This document shows, piece by piece, positions 29,341-37,545 of a stretch of DNA of 64,000 nt. The notes beneath the pieces were generated by a model. The model made no database searches. It had not been told where the DNA came from and saw only the letters and a program-made list of their open reading frames with translations. The stretch comes from Bradyrhizobium sp. URHD0069 (lineage in GTDB: Bacteria > Pseudomonadota > Alphaproteobacteria > Rhizobiales > Xanthobacteraceae): positions 1 to 64,000 of the forward strand of contig NZ_JNIJ01000017.1 in the NCBI RefSeq assembly GCF_000701345.1. Direction: 5' to 3'. How positions within the stretch are numbered: position 1 is the stretch's first letter; the number at the start of each line of letters is the position of its first letter. The position numbers and the translations under genes are program-made.

Positions 29341-30240
29341 TTAGATCTCGGGCCACGTCTTCCCAACGAGGTAGGCTTCATGACCGTCGTTCGCTGCGTG
29401 TAGCCGAACTTTCAGCCCAACCAGCTTTTCGCTAAACTGATCCAGGGCTGTGTCACCGCCTATGAAACCAAAAAAATCGTGGACCGCATCCACTGCAAGA
29501 AGGCCGAGCATGAACAGCGGCTGCGGGCGCGGGCGGCCCCATTCGAGCTTCGGCGTGAATGCGCCATTTCCGTCCTCCTCCAGGTGATACTGATAAAGAT
29601 CGTGCCAGGCGCCATGCACATTGTGTGACATGCCGCCGAACATGGCGAGATACGCCCTGTCTAAGCCGACTGCTTCCGCCTTCTGACGGAGGTCTTTCCC
29701 GCCCCAGGCAGCCCTGTTCTTCAGGTCAACACTGTCAAGCTCGATGCCGGCAATTCGCGCCGCTCGGCTGATCGATTTGACCATGCGCTGCTCGATGTGA
29801 AGCATTTCTCCCCCTCGCTGCGCAACGTTGGCCTGGATGGTGTCCCATAACCTGCGCTCGTGCCTCAGCGAGTGGCGGACGAACGAGTCAACCTGTTCCG
29901 GGGAGAAGTTCGCGATCAAATACCGCGCATTGACGATGGTCTCAAACGCCAGCCGGCTGATGATCGTGCTCGTGTCAGCCCGTTTTTGTACGGTCTGGTC
30001 GAGAAATGCCGAGAGCAGTTTGAACAGCCGAACCATGTTGCCACCTACGGCCGCCTGATCGCGCGTCCATGCCGGTGCCGGTCCGAGCGTGCACGCCGCC
30101 ACGCAGACGTAGGATGTAGCTTCCCGCAGCAGCTCTGAGGCCAACACCATGAAATCCCATTCGCGAGTGTAGCCCGCCATCTCGGCCGGATCGACAGCAA
30201 CCTCATCAATCGTGGGGAATGCGGTTTTTGATTCGCTCAT
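29341..30240 (-). CDS. DUF5677-like protein
   Basis: This 299-residue, mostly helical, soluble protein contains TIISRLAFETIVNARYLIAN, EQVDSFVRHSLRHERRLWD and GGMSHNVHGAWHDLYQYHL, which resemble the DUF5677 family (assigned from memory). Such genes are scattered in accessory DNA, and a role in phage or plasmid conflict has not been shown to my knowledge. It is convergent with the ligase remnant, 10 bases apart. Confidence 0.6.
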   Translation of the reverse strand: MSESKTAFPTIDEVAVDPAEMAGYTREWDFMVLASELLREATSYVCVAACTLGPAPAWTRDQAAVGGNMVRLFKLLSAFLDQTVQKRADTSTIISRLAFETIVNARYLIANFSPEQVDSFVRHSLRHERRLWDTIQANVAQRGGEMLHIEQRMVKSISRAARIAGIELDSVDLKNRAAWGGKDLRQKAEAVGLDRAYLAMFGGMSHNVHGAWHDLYQYHLEEDGNGAFTPKLEWGRPRPQPLFMLGLLAVDAVHDFFGFIGGDTALDQFSEKLVGLKVRLHAANDGHEAYLVGKTWPEI

Positions 30241-30640
30241 CCTGCCTCTTGATCCCAGAATTGCCGCGATACGCTCGCGCCGGCACAGCGGCGGGTTTGC
30301 GGCTAACAGTCGTGGTCGTGCAACTCAATGCAACTGCGAAAACACAGGGTGACGGCGAATGTCGGTCGGCGCCGCGCCTGATGGTGTTGCCAAGGCGTCC
30401 AGTAGACCTTGCCTCAGCGGGCATGTCCGCTTCCGGGCCGTGTCGCTGATACGGGTGGGTTACAATCGGTCACCACCCTTATCGTTAGCCAGTTGGGGCT
30501 TGATGAAGCCCGGCATCTTCGCAGGCGTCGCGCCCTCGATCGCGCGGGTGTCGGTACGCTTAACCATTAGGTCACAAAAAAATACTCAACTTGCGAAACT
30601 GGAGTATATTGTCACTTTGAATAAAATCTCAGGTTAATTT
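30241..30640. other. 400-base gap with AT-rich promoter-like end
   Basis: No gene is recognised. The last 80 bases are AT-rich with TTGCGA and TATATT boxes about 10 bases apart and likely hold the promoter of the gene at 30,641. Confidence 0.3.
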
Positions 30641-30847
30641 ATGAACGAAGACTATTTCAAAGAGCACGCGGCGCGCCTCCGCAATATCGCCAGCAACGCC
30701 GATCCCTTCACCAAGCGCAGGTTGTTGGACCTCGCAGAGAAGTACGACGGACGAAAGTCCGTTCGACGACCACCCCCACTCCCCTCAGTAACGATCGACC
30801 ACCAGCAGCATTCCGACGACCGCAACAGCAGCGGCGATCCCGGCTAA
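30641..30847 (+). CDS. Small conserved rhizobial protein
   Basis: A 68-residue protein starts MNEDYFKEHAARLRNIAS and continues DPFTKRRLLDLAEKYDG, two amphipathic helices, then a Pro-rich tail. This pattern is common as a tiny conserved rhizobial protein of unknown role. Its last 60 bases overlap the end of a minus-strand frame that I do not accept as a gene. Confidence 0.65.
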   Translation: MNEDYFKEHAARLRNIASNADPFTKRRLLDLAEKYDGRKSVRRPPPLPSVTIDHQQHSDDRNSSGDPG

Positions 30848-31134
30848 TCGCTGTGCTGATTTGATGCCCCAGATCGCCGATGTCGCCCCTGGGCCGCGTT
30901 GTGAGCGTGGGGATGCCGCCAGCGGTGGCCCATCGACATCGCCGACGCCCGCGATGACCGGGGCGCCCGTTATCGTCGAGGTGTTCAGCACCATCCCGAC
31001 GCTCGCCGCCACGCAGACGGCACGCCTCTCAACTTTGCCCTGCACGATCGCGATCTCATCACCCGGGGTGAATTACGCCCACGCTCCTTCGAGGGCGTCA
31101 CCAATGTCCAATAAACCGCGCGGGGGCTTGCGCT

Positions 31135-31836
31135 GTGCACAGCATTGATCCGGGACCGCGCACCAATAAGTTGCTGGCGTCGCTTCCGCGCGAAGACTTC
31201 CAGCTCCTAATTCCGCATCTCTCGTCTGTGCAACTCGCACAAGGTGCCGTCCTTGCCGAGCCCGGTGTCGAAGTCGATCACGCTTATTTCCCGTTATCCG
31301 GCGCGGTCTCGCTGCTGGTCGTCATGCGCGATGGCAAGGCCATCGAGACCGGCACCGTGGGGCGCGAGGGCGCCGTCGGCGCTATGTCCGGAATTGCCCC
31401 CTGTAAATGGCAGGTGAGAGCCATCGCCCAAATGCCGATGTTCGCCAGAAAGATCGCCTCGACCGAATTGAGGAAGGCAGCATCCTCAAGCAAAGCCATT
31501 GCCGATCTTTGTGTACGCTGTAGCGAGGAGTTGCTCACACAGGCGCGGATCGGCGCGGCATGTAATGCCCTGCATCGGATCGAGGCGCGGTTCTGCCGAT
31601 GGCTGCTGCAAACCCGCGACCGAACCGAGAGTGACAACATCCAACTCACGCAGAAATTCCTCGCCGAGATGCTCGGCGTTCGGCGCACGTCAGTTACCGA
31701 GGTGGCCCATAAAATACAGGCGGCAGGTGCAATCAGCTATTCCCGTGGCGTCATTAAGATCATCGATCGCGAAGCGGTCAAAGCCTTGTCCTGCGAATGC
31801 TATGAGACCTTGCGGGAGCAGACGTCGGTGAGCTGA
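31135..31836 (+). CDS. Crp/Fnr-family transcriptional regulator
   Basis: This 233-residue regulator starts at a GTG. A cyclic-nucleotide-binding-like domain fills the N-terminal half (PREDFQLLIPHLSSVQLAQG, FPLSGAVSLLVVM, GTVGREGAVG). The C-terminal winged helix carries LTQKFLAEMLGVRRTSVTEV, the recognition-helix region. No cysteine cluster of the FNR iron-sulfur type is seen, so the signal is not oxygen sensing by that route. The Bradyrhizobium subgroup with GREGAVG is large. The target is unknown. Confidence 0.85.
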   Translation: MHSIDPGPRTNKLLASLPREDFQLLIPHLSSVQLAQGAVLAEPGVEVDHAYFPLSGAVSLLVVMRDGKAIETGTVGREGAVGAMSGIAPCKWQVRAIAQMPMFARKIASTELRKAASSSKAIADLCVRCSEELLTQARIGAACNALHRIEARFCRWLLQTRDRTESDNIQLTQKFLAEMLGVRRTSVTEVAHKIQAAGAISYSRGVIKIIDREAVKALSCECYETLREQTSVS

Positions 31837-31906
31837 TCGACCACCGGATTTCGGCGTCGTAGCCGACACACCAACGACGCCGCGTACACGAGTCCGCCGC
31901 ATCCTA

Positions 31907-31999
31907 TCATGATGGCCGCGGCTCTTGCTTGAAAACGCGCTGCACGACGCTGGTGCCGATACCGAGCTTCCGGCCGATCTTGAGGATGCCATCACCGCT
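31907..31999 (-). pseudogene. C-terminal remnant of a serine recombinase
   Basis: On the minus strand a frame ending at TGA 31,907-31,909 reads GDGILKIGRKLGIGTSVVQR and VFKQ. This is the helix-turn-helix tail found at the C-terminus of resolvase/invertase-type recombinases. The catalytic domain is absent. It supports past mobile-element activity in this interval. Confidence 0.45.
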
Positions 32000-32142
32000 G
32001 GACGGTATTACCGGGTAGCGACCGCAGCGGCGAACGCTGGGGCGCGTCGCGATTCTGATGAGTTCCAGTGTTACAAACTGGGCAGACGGCGAGGATGATT
32101 CTTTCTCTAATTACCCATATGGGCACCGCCGATTGGTTCATC

Positions 32143-32334
32143 ATGGAATATCGAGGAAAGCATTACACGATCGTCCAAGGCTCCGGGTCGGACTCTTGGA
32201 AGTGGACGGTCCGCCTGGACGAAAAGACCGTCCAATCCGGCAGCACTAAAACACGGGACTTCGCCGAGACCTTTGTTGTGTGGGCTATCGACAAGGCTCT
32301 TAAAAAGGTGAAGCCAAAACCTCCCTCCGATTAG
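32143..32334 (+). CDS. MEYRGK-type small protein, copy 2
   Basis: A 63-residue paralogue of the gene at 26,733: MEYRGKHYTIVQGSGSDSWK ... AIDKALKKVKPKPPSD. Conserved landmarks are the start, the WKW core and the AIDKAL helix. An upstream in-frame ATG at 32,119 is possible. Function unknown. Confidence 0.6.
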   Translation: MEYRGKHYTIVQGSGSDSWKWTVRLDEKTVQSGSTKTRDFAETFVVWAIDKALKKVKPKPPSD

Positions 32335-32451
32335 TGGCCTACTTTGATTTCGCGAGTGGCCTAATTCGGCCGGACCGAGAAGTGGGTAATGGCCTGTTTC
32401 GATCGCGCGTAGCCTACTGTGGATTACGCAGTCGCCTGTTTTGATTGCACG
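32335..32451. repeat. Five degenerate TGGCCT-type repeats (IS21-end-like)
   Basis: Units of the form TGGCCTnnTTTGATnnCGCG begin at about 32,335, 32,357, 32,390, 32,410 and 32,432. The first, third and fifth are best; the second and fourth are degenerate. Multiple terminal repeats of this design are typical of IS21-family ends. No istA/istB gene follows, so this would be a solo end. Confidence 0.5.
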
Positions 32452-32648
32452 TCATCAGTCCCGCCCCGAAATGACCCTCGCTGGGAGCAGCTACAGGGCG
32501 GCGCAAAACAGAGAGAATCCCACGATTTTGCCGCAGAGCCGCCCCACCATTCCCCAACTCAACGCGATCCTTCCACAAATTGGCGTTATGACCCCAAAGC
32601 ACCATGATTATTCCCATGTTGTAAACTCGAAAACAACAGGAGGGATAG

Positions 32649-32882
32649 ATGCCAGAATCAATGAGCGTTGCGACTCTGACGCACGATCTCCTCCGCAAGC
32701 GGTCAACTGTGACGCTAGTTTGGGATGACCCTGAGAAAATGCTCGCCCTGCCAGTCTCATTTGGCTGCGGATTGGATCGCGTGCAATCCGAAGCTGCGCA
32801 AGCTGTACGCGATCTCTCCACTCCGAAACTTGATTATGAAGCGATTACGAAGTTGATCGTGTCGCGTCTTCGCGACCATTAG
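32649..32882 (+). CDS. Small hypothetical protein with strong ribosome site
   Basis: AGGAGGGATAG precedes ATG at 32,649. The 77-residue product (MPESMSVATLTHDLLRKRST...LDYEAITKLIVSRLRDH) is acidic-to-neutral and soluble, with a helix at the C-terminus. No family is recognised. The following 280 bases (to 33,162) hold nothing else supported. Confidence 0.55.
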   Translation: MPESMSVATLTHDLLRKRSTVTLVWDDPEKMLALPVSFGCGLDRVQSEAAQAVRDLSTPKLDYEAITKLIVSRLRDH

Positions 32883-33162
32883 TCACTGTCTAGGCATTTT
32901 CCGAGCAGCGAAACAGAATGTCACCGTTCCGATCTGTGTCAGGAGTCGGCAGGCTCCTGCATGATCGGCATTTCAGCCGCCATGTGAACCTGCTCACATC
33001 TGTTCGCCGCGATTTGAGCTATTCATTGGAGATGGTGTGCACGATGGATGCCTCCACCGCGCTGTCTAGAAAGACCTTGCTGGAATGCGGAGGGCACGCA
33101 GCCTCTGACCGTTGGATTCTTGCTTGTGCGTGTGGACCAGCGCCGAATTTCGGAGCAGGCTG

Positions 33163-33817
33163 ATGTTCATCACCCGCCGCGTCTTTACCAGCGCCCTGTC
33201 GCTGATCGGGCTTGCCGCTCTCGCCGGGTTCTCACCGCTGCGCCTGATCGCAGACGCGATGGCGCAAAGCGCGTCCGACGTCGCCAAGCCAGTATCGCTG
33301 CCGGAGATGGCGCTCGGTCCCGCCAACGCCTCGGTAACGATCACCGAATACGCATCGATGAGTTGTTCACATTGCGCGGCATTCAACGCAAACGTGTTTC
33401 CGAAGATCAAATCGGAATATATTGACACGGGCAAGGTGCGTTACGTGTTCCGGGGAATTCCCGCTCGACATCAAGGCCGCAGTGGCCTCGGTGCTGGCGC
33501 GCTGCATCGCCAAGGACGATGCCGGAAAATATTTCGCCGTGATCGACATGCTGTTCAAAGAGCAGGATGAGTGGGTAGTGAAGACCATGGCAACCCTGAA
33601 GCGGATCGGTAAGCAGGCTGGCACGAGCGAACACTCGGTCGAGACCTGTATCACGGATCAGGCTCTTTTCGACAAGCTATCCGCCGATGAAAAGTTCGCC
33701 CACGAGGTGCTGAAGGTCAATGCGACGCCGACCTTCTTCATCAATGGTGAGAGGATCAAAGGCGCAATCTCGTTCCAAGAGTTCGACAGGCAGATCAAAC
33801 AACTGCTGAAGAACTGA
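33163..33817 (+). pseudogene. DsbA-family thiol oxidoreductase, one-base frameshift
   Basis: A periplasmic DsbA/thioredoxin-fold protein: Tat-like N-terminus (MFITRRVFTSALS), then VTITEYASMSCSHCAAFNAN with a CSHC active site. Homology breaks at FR (33,450) and resumes one frame over with EFPLDIKAAVASVLARCIAK and ends VNATPTFFINGERIKGAISF..LLKN at 33,817. One extra G in the run 33,452-33,455 accounts for it; total length 655 bases is not divisible by three. The intact form would be about 217 residues. Sequencing error is possible. Confidence 0.75.
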
Positions 33818-34142
33818 ACTGTCACCTCGATCTGTTCCTTTGAAGAATGGCGGCGATCCACCATCGAGCCGCGATAGCACTGGTGATCCCACTAGAGCAG
33901 CCATTGCTGGTGGTCTTGCTGTCGGTGTGGATCGTGCAAACTCCTTCGTCGCCAAGGATTAACCAGATCGCAGCCGCGCGGCTGGCGTGCAGGTATTCGG
34001 TCGCGCGTCTTCTGCTCGGCGGTTTCGCCAGCATGGAGCGGCCTAAATTGAATCTGAGTCCGGGACCAGACGCCGCATTGATTTCAATGAAGGGAATTGG
34101 AATACCACCACGGACCAAAGAGAGTCGGGTGGAAAGGTGGGA
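33818..34142. other. 325-base gap, no supported gene
   Basis: Open frames exist on both strands (33,847-34,251 plus; 33,822-34,184 minus), but neither shows a family, a good start or conserved composition. The region may contain gene debris. Confidence 0.3.
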
Positions 34143-34322
34143 ATGGCAGATTACCGTGTGTACACCATCGGCGACGATGGGCATTTCATCAACTCCCGAG
34201 CGTTCTCCTGCGATAACGATCCCGACGCAATCGAGTGGGCAAAGCAGCTAGTTGATGGTCACGACATAGAGCTTCGGAGCGGAGCACGCTTGATAATCCG
34301 ACTGGAACGTAAGCCGAAATGA
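34143..34322 (+). CDS. Small conserved Bradyrhizobium protein (MADYRVYTIG)
   Basis: A 59-residue protein begins MADYRVYTIGDDGHFINSRA and ends HDIELRSGARLIIRLERKPK. Family members of the same length, with YRVYT, DAIEWAKQLVDGHDIEL and the final LERKPK, recur in multiple copies in Bradyrhizobium. GGTGGGA lies just before the ATG. Function unknown. Confidence 0.7.
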   Translation: MADYRVYTIGDDGHFINSRAFSCDNDPDAIEWAKQLVDGHDIELRSGARLIIRLERKPK

Positions 34323-34428
34323 TCTCGCAATCCGGCCTGTTCCGAGCGGTGTGACTCCGATAAGCCGGGCCTCGGCAATCAGGATTGCTGAACACGAGAT
34401 CGATCGCGTCCTACAGAAATTAAGGGCC

Positions 34429-34590
34429 TCAGTTGGCGGCCTCTGTTATCCGCCCCTTACCACCGCATTTGGTGCACGGTGCAGGATAGATTTTGCGGCC
34501 TGGCTGCACTGGCTGCGTTACCACGGGATAGCCAGTGCCATTGCATGCCGGACATTTATGCTCAATCGGATTCGCGGCTGGCTCTTTCAT
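34429..34590 (-). CDS. DnaJ-type zinc-finger microprotein, 53 aa
   Basis: ATG at 34,590 opens a 53-codon frame: MKEPAANPIEHKCPACNGTG, then about 20 residues and CTKCGGKGRITEAAN. The pair CPACNGTG and CTKCGGKG is the CxxCxGxG repeat that binds one zinc in DnaJ. Free-standing versions are small cytosolic zinc proteins of unknown function. Its last codons are part of a hairpin-forming sequence repeated elsewhere in the window. Confidence 0.75.
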   Translation of the reverse strand: MKEPAANPIEHKCPACNGTGYPVVTQPVQPGRKIYPAPCTKCGGKGRITEAAN

Positions 34591-34693
34591 TTGAATAAGT
34601 TTTCTTCCCCGCTAGTTACCGCCTTGGATGCAGTGCAGCGCGATCAAATGCGATCGTTAAATCACATGGCACATTGATCTTGATCAATGCGTC

Positions 34694-34978
34694 TCAATTC
34701 GGCGGCTTGAGCCCGCCTGCTATCCAGCCGGTGTTCACTGACTTTAACAGGTACTCGACCAGCATTTTTTGCACATGGTCGCAGCGCGGGCATTCGAACG
34801 TTCGCACATTGGAACTGTTGGGACCATATTCGATTCGTGCCAGCATCATGTGGTCGTGACACTTGGGGCAACGAGGCGGCTCGATCGGAAGTAGCGATGG
34901 CTCGGGGCGACTATAAGATTCAGGCATGTGATGCACCGCTGTTTGACCAGGCGGGGGCGGCCCAACACTCTCAGTCAC
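34694..34978 (-). CDS. Zinc-ribbon small protein
   Basis: A 94-residue protein, or 77 residues from the ATG at 34,927. A Pro-rich N-terminus precedes a zinc ribbon: PPRCPKCHDHMMLARIEYGP, then FECPRCDHVQKMLVEYL. The CPKC and CPRC pairs are 22 residues apart. It recurs in Bradyrhizobium, often near mobile DNA; nucleic-acid or protein binding is inferred only from the fold. Confidence 0.65.
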   Translation of the reverse strand: MTESVGPPPPGQTAVHHMPESYSRPEPSLLPIEPPRCPKCHDHMMLARIEYGPNSSNVRTFECPRCDHVQKMLVEYLLKSVNTGWIAGGLKPPN

Positions 34979-35349
34979 CGAACTGGAAATTACAATCCCC
35001 CAGTACCGTTGTGTCTGCGCAGAGCGTGCAAGGGTTCAACGGGCCGGGAACGGTTTTTAGGTTGGCAGGTCCTGGACTGTGCCGATCAGCACCGGCACGG
35101 AAACTAAACCGGGCCTCAACTCGCCCCCGTGTTGGGGCGCTTCTTTTGCCAGTACCCGGTGAAATCGACGCTCTTGCCACGCTTCATTGCCAGAGCGGCT
35201 GCGCGTTCTTATCGCTCCTCGTCCGGATGCACCCAGACGTAAGGCGCAACGACAGGCCAGCAGAAAGCCACCATCGCGGTGACGGCCTCTCAGAAAAAAA
35301 TCCAAGCGTAAGTTACCCCGTCATTGCGACGAGCGAAACGATCACACGA
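34979..35349. other. 370-base gap with hairpin and micro-ORF
   Basis: A hairpin, CGCCCC at 35,122-35,127 with GGGGCG at 35,134-35,139 followed by TTCTTTT, resembles a plus-strand terminator, but no plus-strand gene ends nearby. The HPDEER micro-ORF at 35,209 is the only coding-like element. Confidence 0.4.
35209..35274 (-). CDS. 21-residue microprotein with HPDEER tail (copy 3)
   Basis: ATG at 35,274 gives MVAFCWPVVAPYVWVHPDEE plus a final Arg and TAA at 35,209-35,211. PYxWxHPDEER matches the tail of copy 1 and HPDEER that of copy 2. Three separate frames with the same last residues in one window argue for a shared ancestor. Translation is unproven. Confidence 0.35.
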   Translation of the reverse strand: MVAFCWPVVAPYVWVHPDEER

Positions 35350-35814
35350 TCAGAGCTTGGTTGCTGCTCGGGACAGAAGTTTCCAGTCCGCGCCCTGTTT
35401 TTGCCAGTTCATCAGGATGTGGAGATTGGTGGCACTTTTCTTGCCATCGGCGACGGCCTCACTTTCGCCCACCCAGTGGAAACGCACGACCGCTGCCGGG
35501 CCGACGACACGAATATTGGTGTCTTTGTACTCTAACGACAAAAACTTCGATTTTCCGCTGGTGGCATTGGCGATAAACATCGCCTTGTCCTCGAGCTTGC
35601 CATCGGAGTGGCTGTAGCTCAATTCCGCCGCGCAGAGCGCGTCGAGTGCTTTGGCGTCGGCGGCGAATTGAGCCGCACGGAATGCCTCTACATTCTTCGC
35701 GACGGCATCTTCATCCGCCGAAGCCCCGAAGGCCGGGATCACGCTCACCGGAACCACGCTCAGGAGTGCAAGCGCAAGCGCCGGCAAGGCCAGCTTACGA
35801 CGCTCGATATCCAT
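35350..35814 (-). CDS. Secreted NTF2-like (DUF4440-type) protein
   Basis: A 154-residue protein with a signal peptide (LALPALALALLSVVPVSVIPA) and an NTF2-like fold: VAKNVEAFRAAQFAADAKAL, AELSYSHSDGKLEDKAMFIA and VRFHWVGESEAVADGKKSAT. These cone-shaped proteins act as small hydrolases, isomerases or binding proteins. GGAGGA six bases before ATG 35,814 fixes the start; the frame continues upstream to 35,946 without a stop, but that extension would bury the signal peptide. Confidence 0.75.
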   Translation of the reverse strand: MDIERRKLALPALALALLSVVPVSVIPAFGASADEDAVAKNVEAFRAAQFAADAKALDALCAAELSYSHSDGKLEDKAMFIANATSGKSKFLSLEYKDTNIRVVGPAAVVRFHWVGESEAVADGKKSATNLHILMNWQKQGADWKLLSRAATKL

Positions 35815-36170
35815 GGTTTCCTCCATTGTTCTGGTTATGAAGGCAGTCTTGCAGTCACACTCTTTTTTGTCGAGTGCCCGCTTTAGCCCGTGGAAGACCG
35901 CGCGTGATGCTGCGTCTGCTAGCGTGGTTTCCTGCACGGTTGCCACGTGTTCGGTAAATGGGGTTGATCTCGGGGAGTGGCTTGTCCGCAGTGGTCTTGC
36001 ACTGGACTGGCCGCAGTAGCTTCCAAGAACCTTGGCGCTATCGCACTTGCAGAAGAACAGGCGGGATCACCTGTTAGCTGTTCTGATCAGCTATAGCGAC
36101 TCTGCGTTCTAATCGATATGCCGAGGCCTGGCGCAGAGGCGCTCGCCAGATTCGATAGGATGCTTGGAAA
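35815..36170. other. 356-base gap between divergent genes
   Basis: It holds the presumed promoters of the NTF2-like gene and the small gene at 36,171. A TTCGGTAAATG box near 35,950 resembles the arms of the inverted repeat at 26,389. Nothing else is recognised. Confidence 0.3.
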
Positions 36171-36431
36171 GTGAAATTCAAAGAGGAACGCCCCTTCCCT
36201 ACGCCCGACGCCGCCGAGCGCAAACTGCTTGAGCTGGCGAACGCGGTCGAAGCCGATCACGCCGGTCGCCTGTCGGTCGCCGTCATCAACACGCAATTTC
36301 GGAATGCTGGCGGCAGCTACGAGGAATATGGCTCGGCGGTTAAAGCGGCTATCGCGCACGGCTGGCTCACCATGCATCCGTCCGGCGCTTACCTGTCGTT
36401 CACGCAAGCCGGGGCGGAGCTGTTCGCGTAG
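36171..36431 (+). CDS. Small hypothetical protein, winged-helix-like
   Basis: An 86-residue protein is read from a GTG (MKFKEERPFPTPDAAERKLL). The layout VAVINTQFRNAGGSYEEYGS, AVKAAIAHGWLTMHPSGAYL and SFTQAGAELFA suggests a small winged-helix domain (helix, helix, beta wing), as seen in short DNA-binding proteins. No family is assigned. A ubiquitous hairpin follows at 36,520. Confidence 0.5.
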   Translation: MKFKEERPFPTPDAAERKLLELANAVEADHAGRLSVAVINTQFRNAGGSYEEYGSAVKAAIAHGWLTMHPSGAYLSFTQAGAELFA

Positions 36432-36519
36432 TCGACGTCTGCTTTGAGGCGCATTACGGACTCAAGTCAGACATCGCGCTAGGTCCGAAAAGTGCCAACA
36501 GGTGACGTTCGGAATGAAG

Positions 36520-36541
36520 AGGCCGCCAACTGAGGCGGCCT
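36520..36541. terminator. GGCCGCC-AACTGA-GGCGGCC hairpin
   Basis: AGGCCGCC at 36,520-36,527 and GGCGGCCT at 36,534-36,541 form a perfect stem around AACTGA. A short T-poor end follows, so it is a weak intrinsic terminator at best. Related versions occur at about 26,928, 27,070 and 34,424-34,446. Confidence 0.5.
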
Positions 36542-36599
36542 TACCGTAGGCCAATTCGGACCACGGCCATCTCCGCGATCTCTCGCGGCTCGCTAATGC

Positions 36600-36840
36600 C
36601 TGTCGTGCCGACTCACGGCCAGTCATTTCGCGCGCGCCTTCAAGAAAACCACCGGTGTGGCTCCGCACAAATATCTTTCCGACTTTAGGGTCGAGGAAGC
36701 CAAGCGGGTGATGCTGACAACCAAGCTTCCGCTTGCCGATACCGCGCTGATTTGCGGTTTCGGGGATCAAAGTTACTTCACGCGCGTTTTCTCGCGCAGC
36801 GTGGGCTGCAGCCCGGGCACGTGGCGCAGGAACAACTCCG
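36600..36840 (+). pseudogene. AraC-family C-terminal domain remnant
   Basis: An open stretch begins after a TAA at 36,594. It reads CRLTASHFARAFKKTTGVAP, HKYLSDFRVEEAKRVMLTT and ALICGFGDQSYFTRVFSRSV GCSPGTWRR: the two helix-turn-helix motifs of an AraC/XylS regulator. The N-terminal sensing domain and first helix are missing, and the frame does not stop properly but runs antisense into the isochorismatase gene. Probably a dead regulator that once controlled the neighbouring pair. Confidence 0.65.
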
Positions 36841-36860
36841 ATGGACAATCGGCGCGTTTC

Positions 36861-37535
36861 TTACGCGGGCTTGATCATATCCCGTGCATAGGCCAGGCCG
36901 ATACCGTATCCGCCGCCGTGAGCCTCCACGATTGCTCGCGCCCCGTCATAGGTCTCATGCCGGGTCCAGTCGCGCTGGAGTTCCAGAAGGACCTGGATCC
37001 ACGACGTCGGCTTCGCCCCCGCCGCTTCCATCCGTCGCATCGCCAGATCGTGACTGACCGGAGTGAGCCCGCCGCAAGCGTCGCCGACGACGTGTACCTC
37101 ATACCCCGCCGCGCGAGCGGAAAGCACCGGAAAAGTCACGCACGCTTCCGTCAACAGCCCCGAAAAGATCAGCTTCCGCCGTCCGGTCGCCACGATCGCG
37201 CCGCGCGCAGCGTCGTCCTCCCACATGTTCATGTTGCGGCGGTCGATCGCGACCACTTCGGGAATCGCGGCGTGAATCGTGGGCATCAGGGGACCGCTGT
37301 AGACCTTGGTGGCGGACGTGGACGCCACGATCGGCATGCCGAAAACGGTGGCAGTGCGCGCTAGAGCGATCACGTTGTTCAGAAGCATTTGGCGGTCGAT
37401 CGATCCCACGCCGAAAGCAAGTCCGGCTTGCTGATCGACCAGCACCAAGGCGCAATCCTTCGGCTCGATCAGGATGTCGGGCATTGCCCTCGCGGTTCCA
37501 GGTCCTTGTGTCATGATTTCGTTAACTCCAGACAT
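36861..37535 (-). CDS. Isochorismatase-family hydrolase (YcaC-like)
   Basis: A 224-residue cysteine hydrolase of the isochorismatase superfamily. The catalytic Asp is in ALVLVDQQAGLAF, the Lys in STSATKVYSGPL, and the nucleophile Cys in FSGLLTEACVTFPVLSARAA; the cis-peptide region precedes it. YcaC-type members act on unknown amides. It is 10 bases after the RidA gene's stop on the same strand, so the two form an operon; this pairing suggests handling of a reactive enamine or amide intermediate. Confidence 0.85.
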   Translation of the reverse strand: MSGVNEIMTQGPGTARAMPDILIEPKDCALVLVDQQAGLAFGVGSIDRQMLLNNVIALARTATVFGMPIVASTSATKVYSGPLMPTIHAAIPEVVAIDRRNMNMWEDDAARGAIVATGRRKLIFSGLLTEACVTFPVLSARAAGYEVHVVGDACGGLTPVSHDLAMRRMEAAGAKPTSWIQVLLELQRDWTRHETYDGARAIVEAHGGGYGIGLAYARDMIKPA

Positions 37536-37545
37536 CGGGGATTTA

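Noticed and set aside
30785..31045. Minus-strand frame ending in a hydrophobic tail (VAVVGMLLVVDRY)
   Set aside because: The ending resembles small membrane proteins, but the first 50 residues look non-coding and the frame overlaps the better-supported gene at 30,641.
32335..32451. CRISPR array
   Set aside because: Units are degenerate, spacing is irregular (20-33 bases) and there are no true spacers or cas genes; terminal repeats of an insertion sequence fit better.
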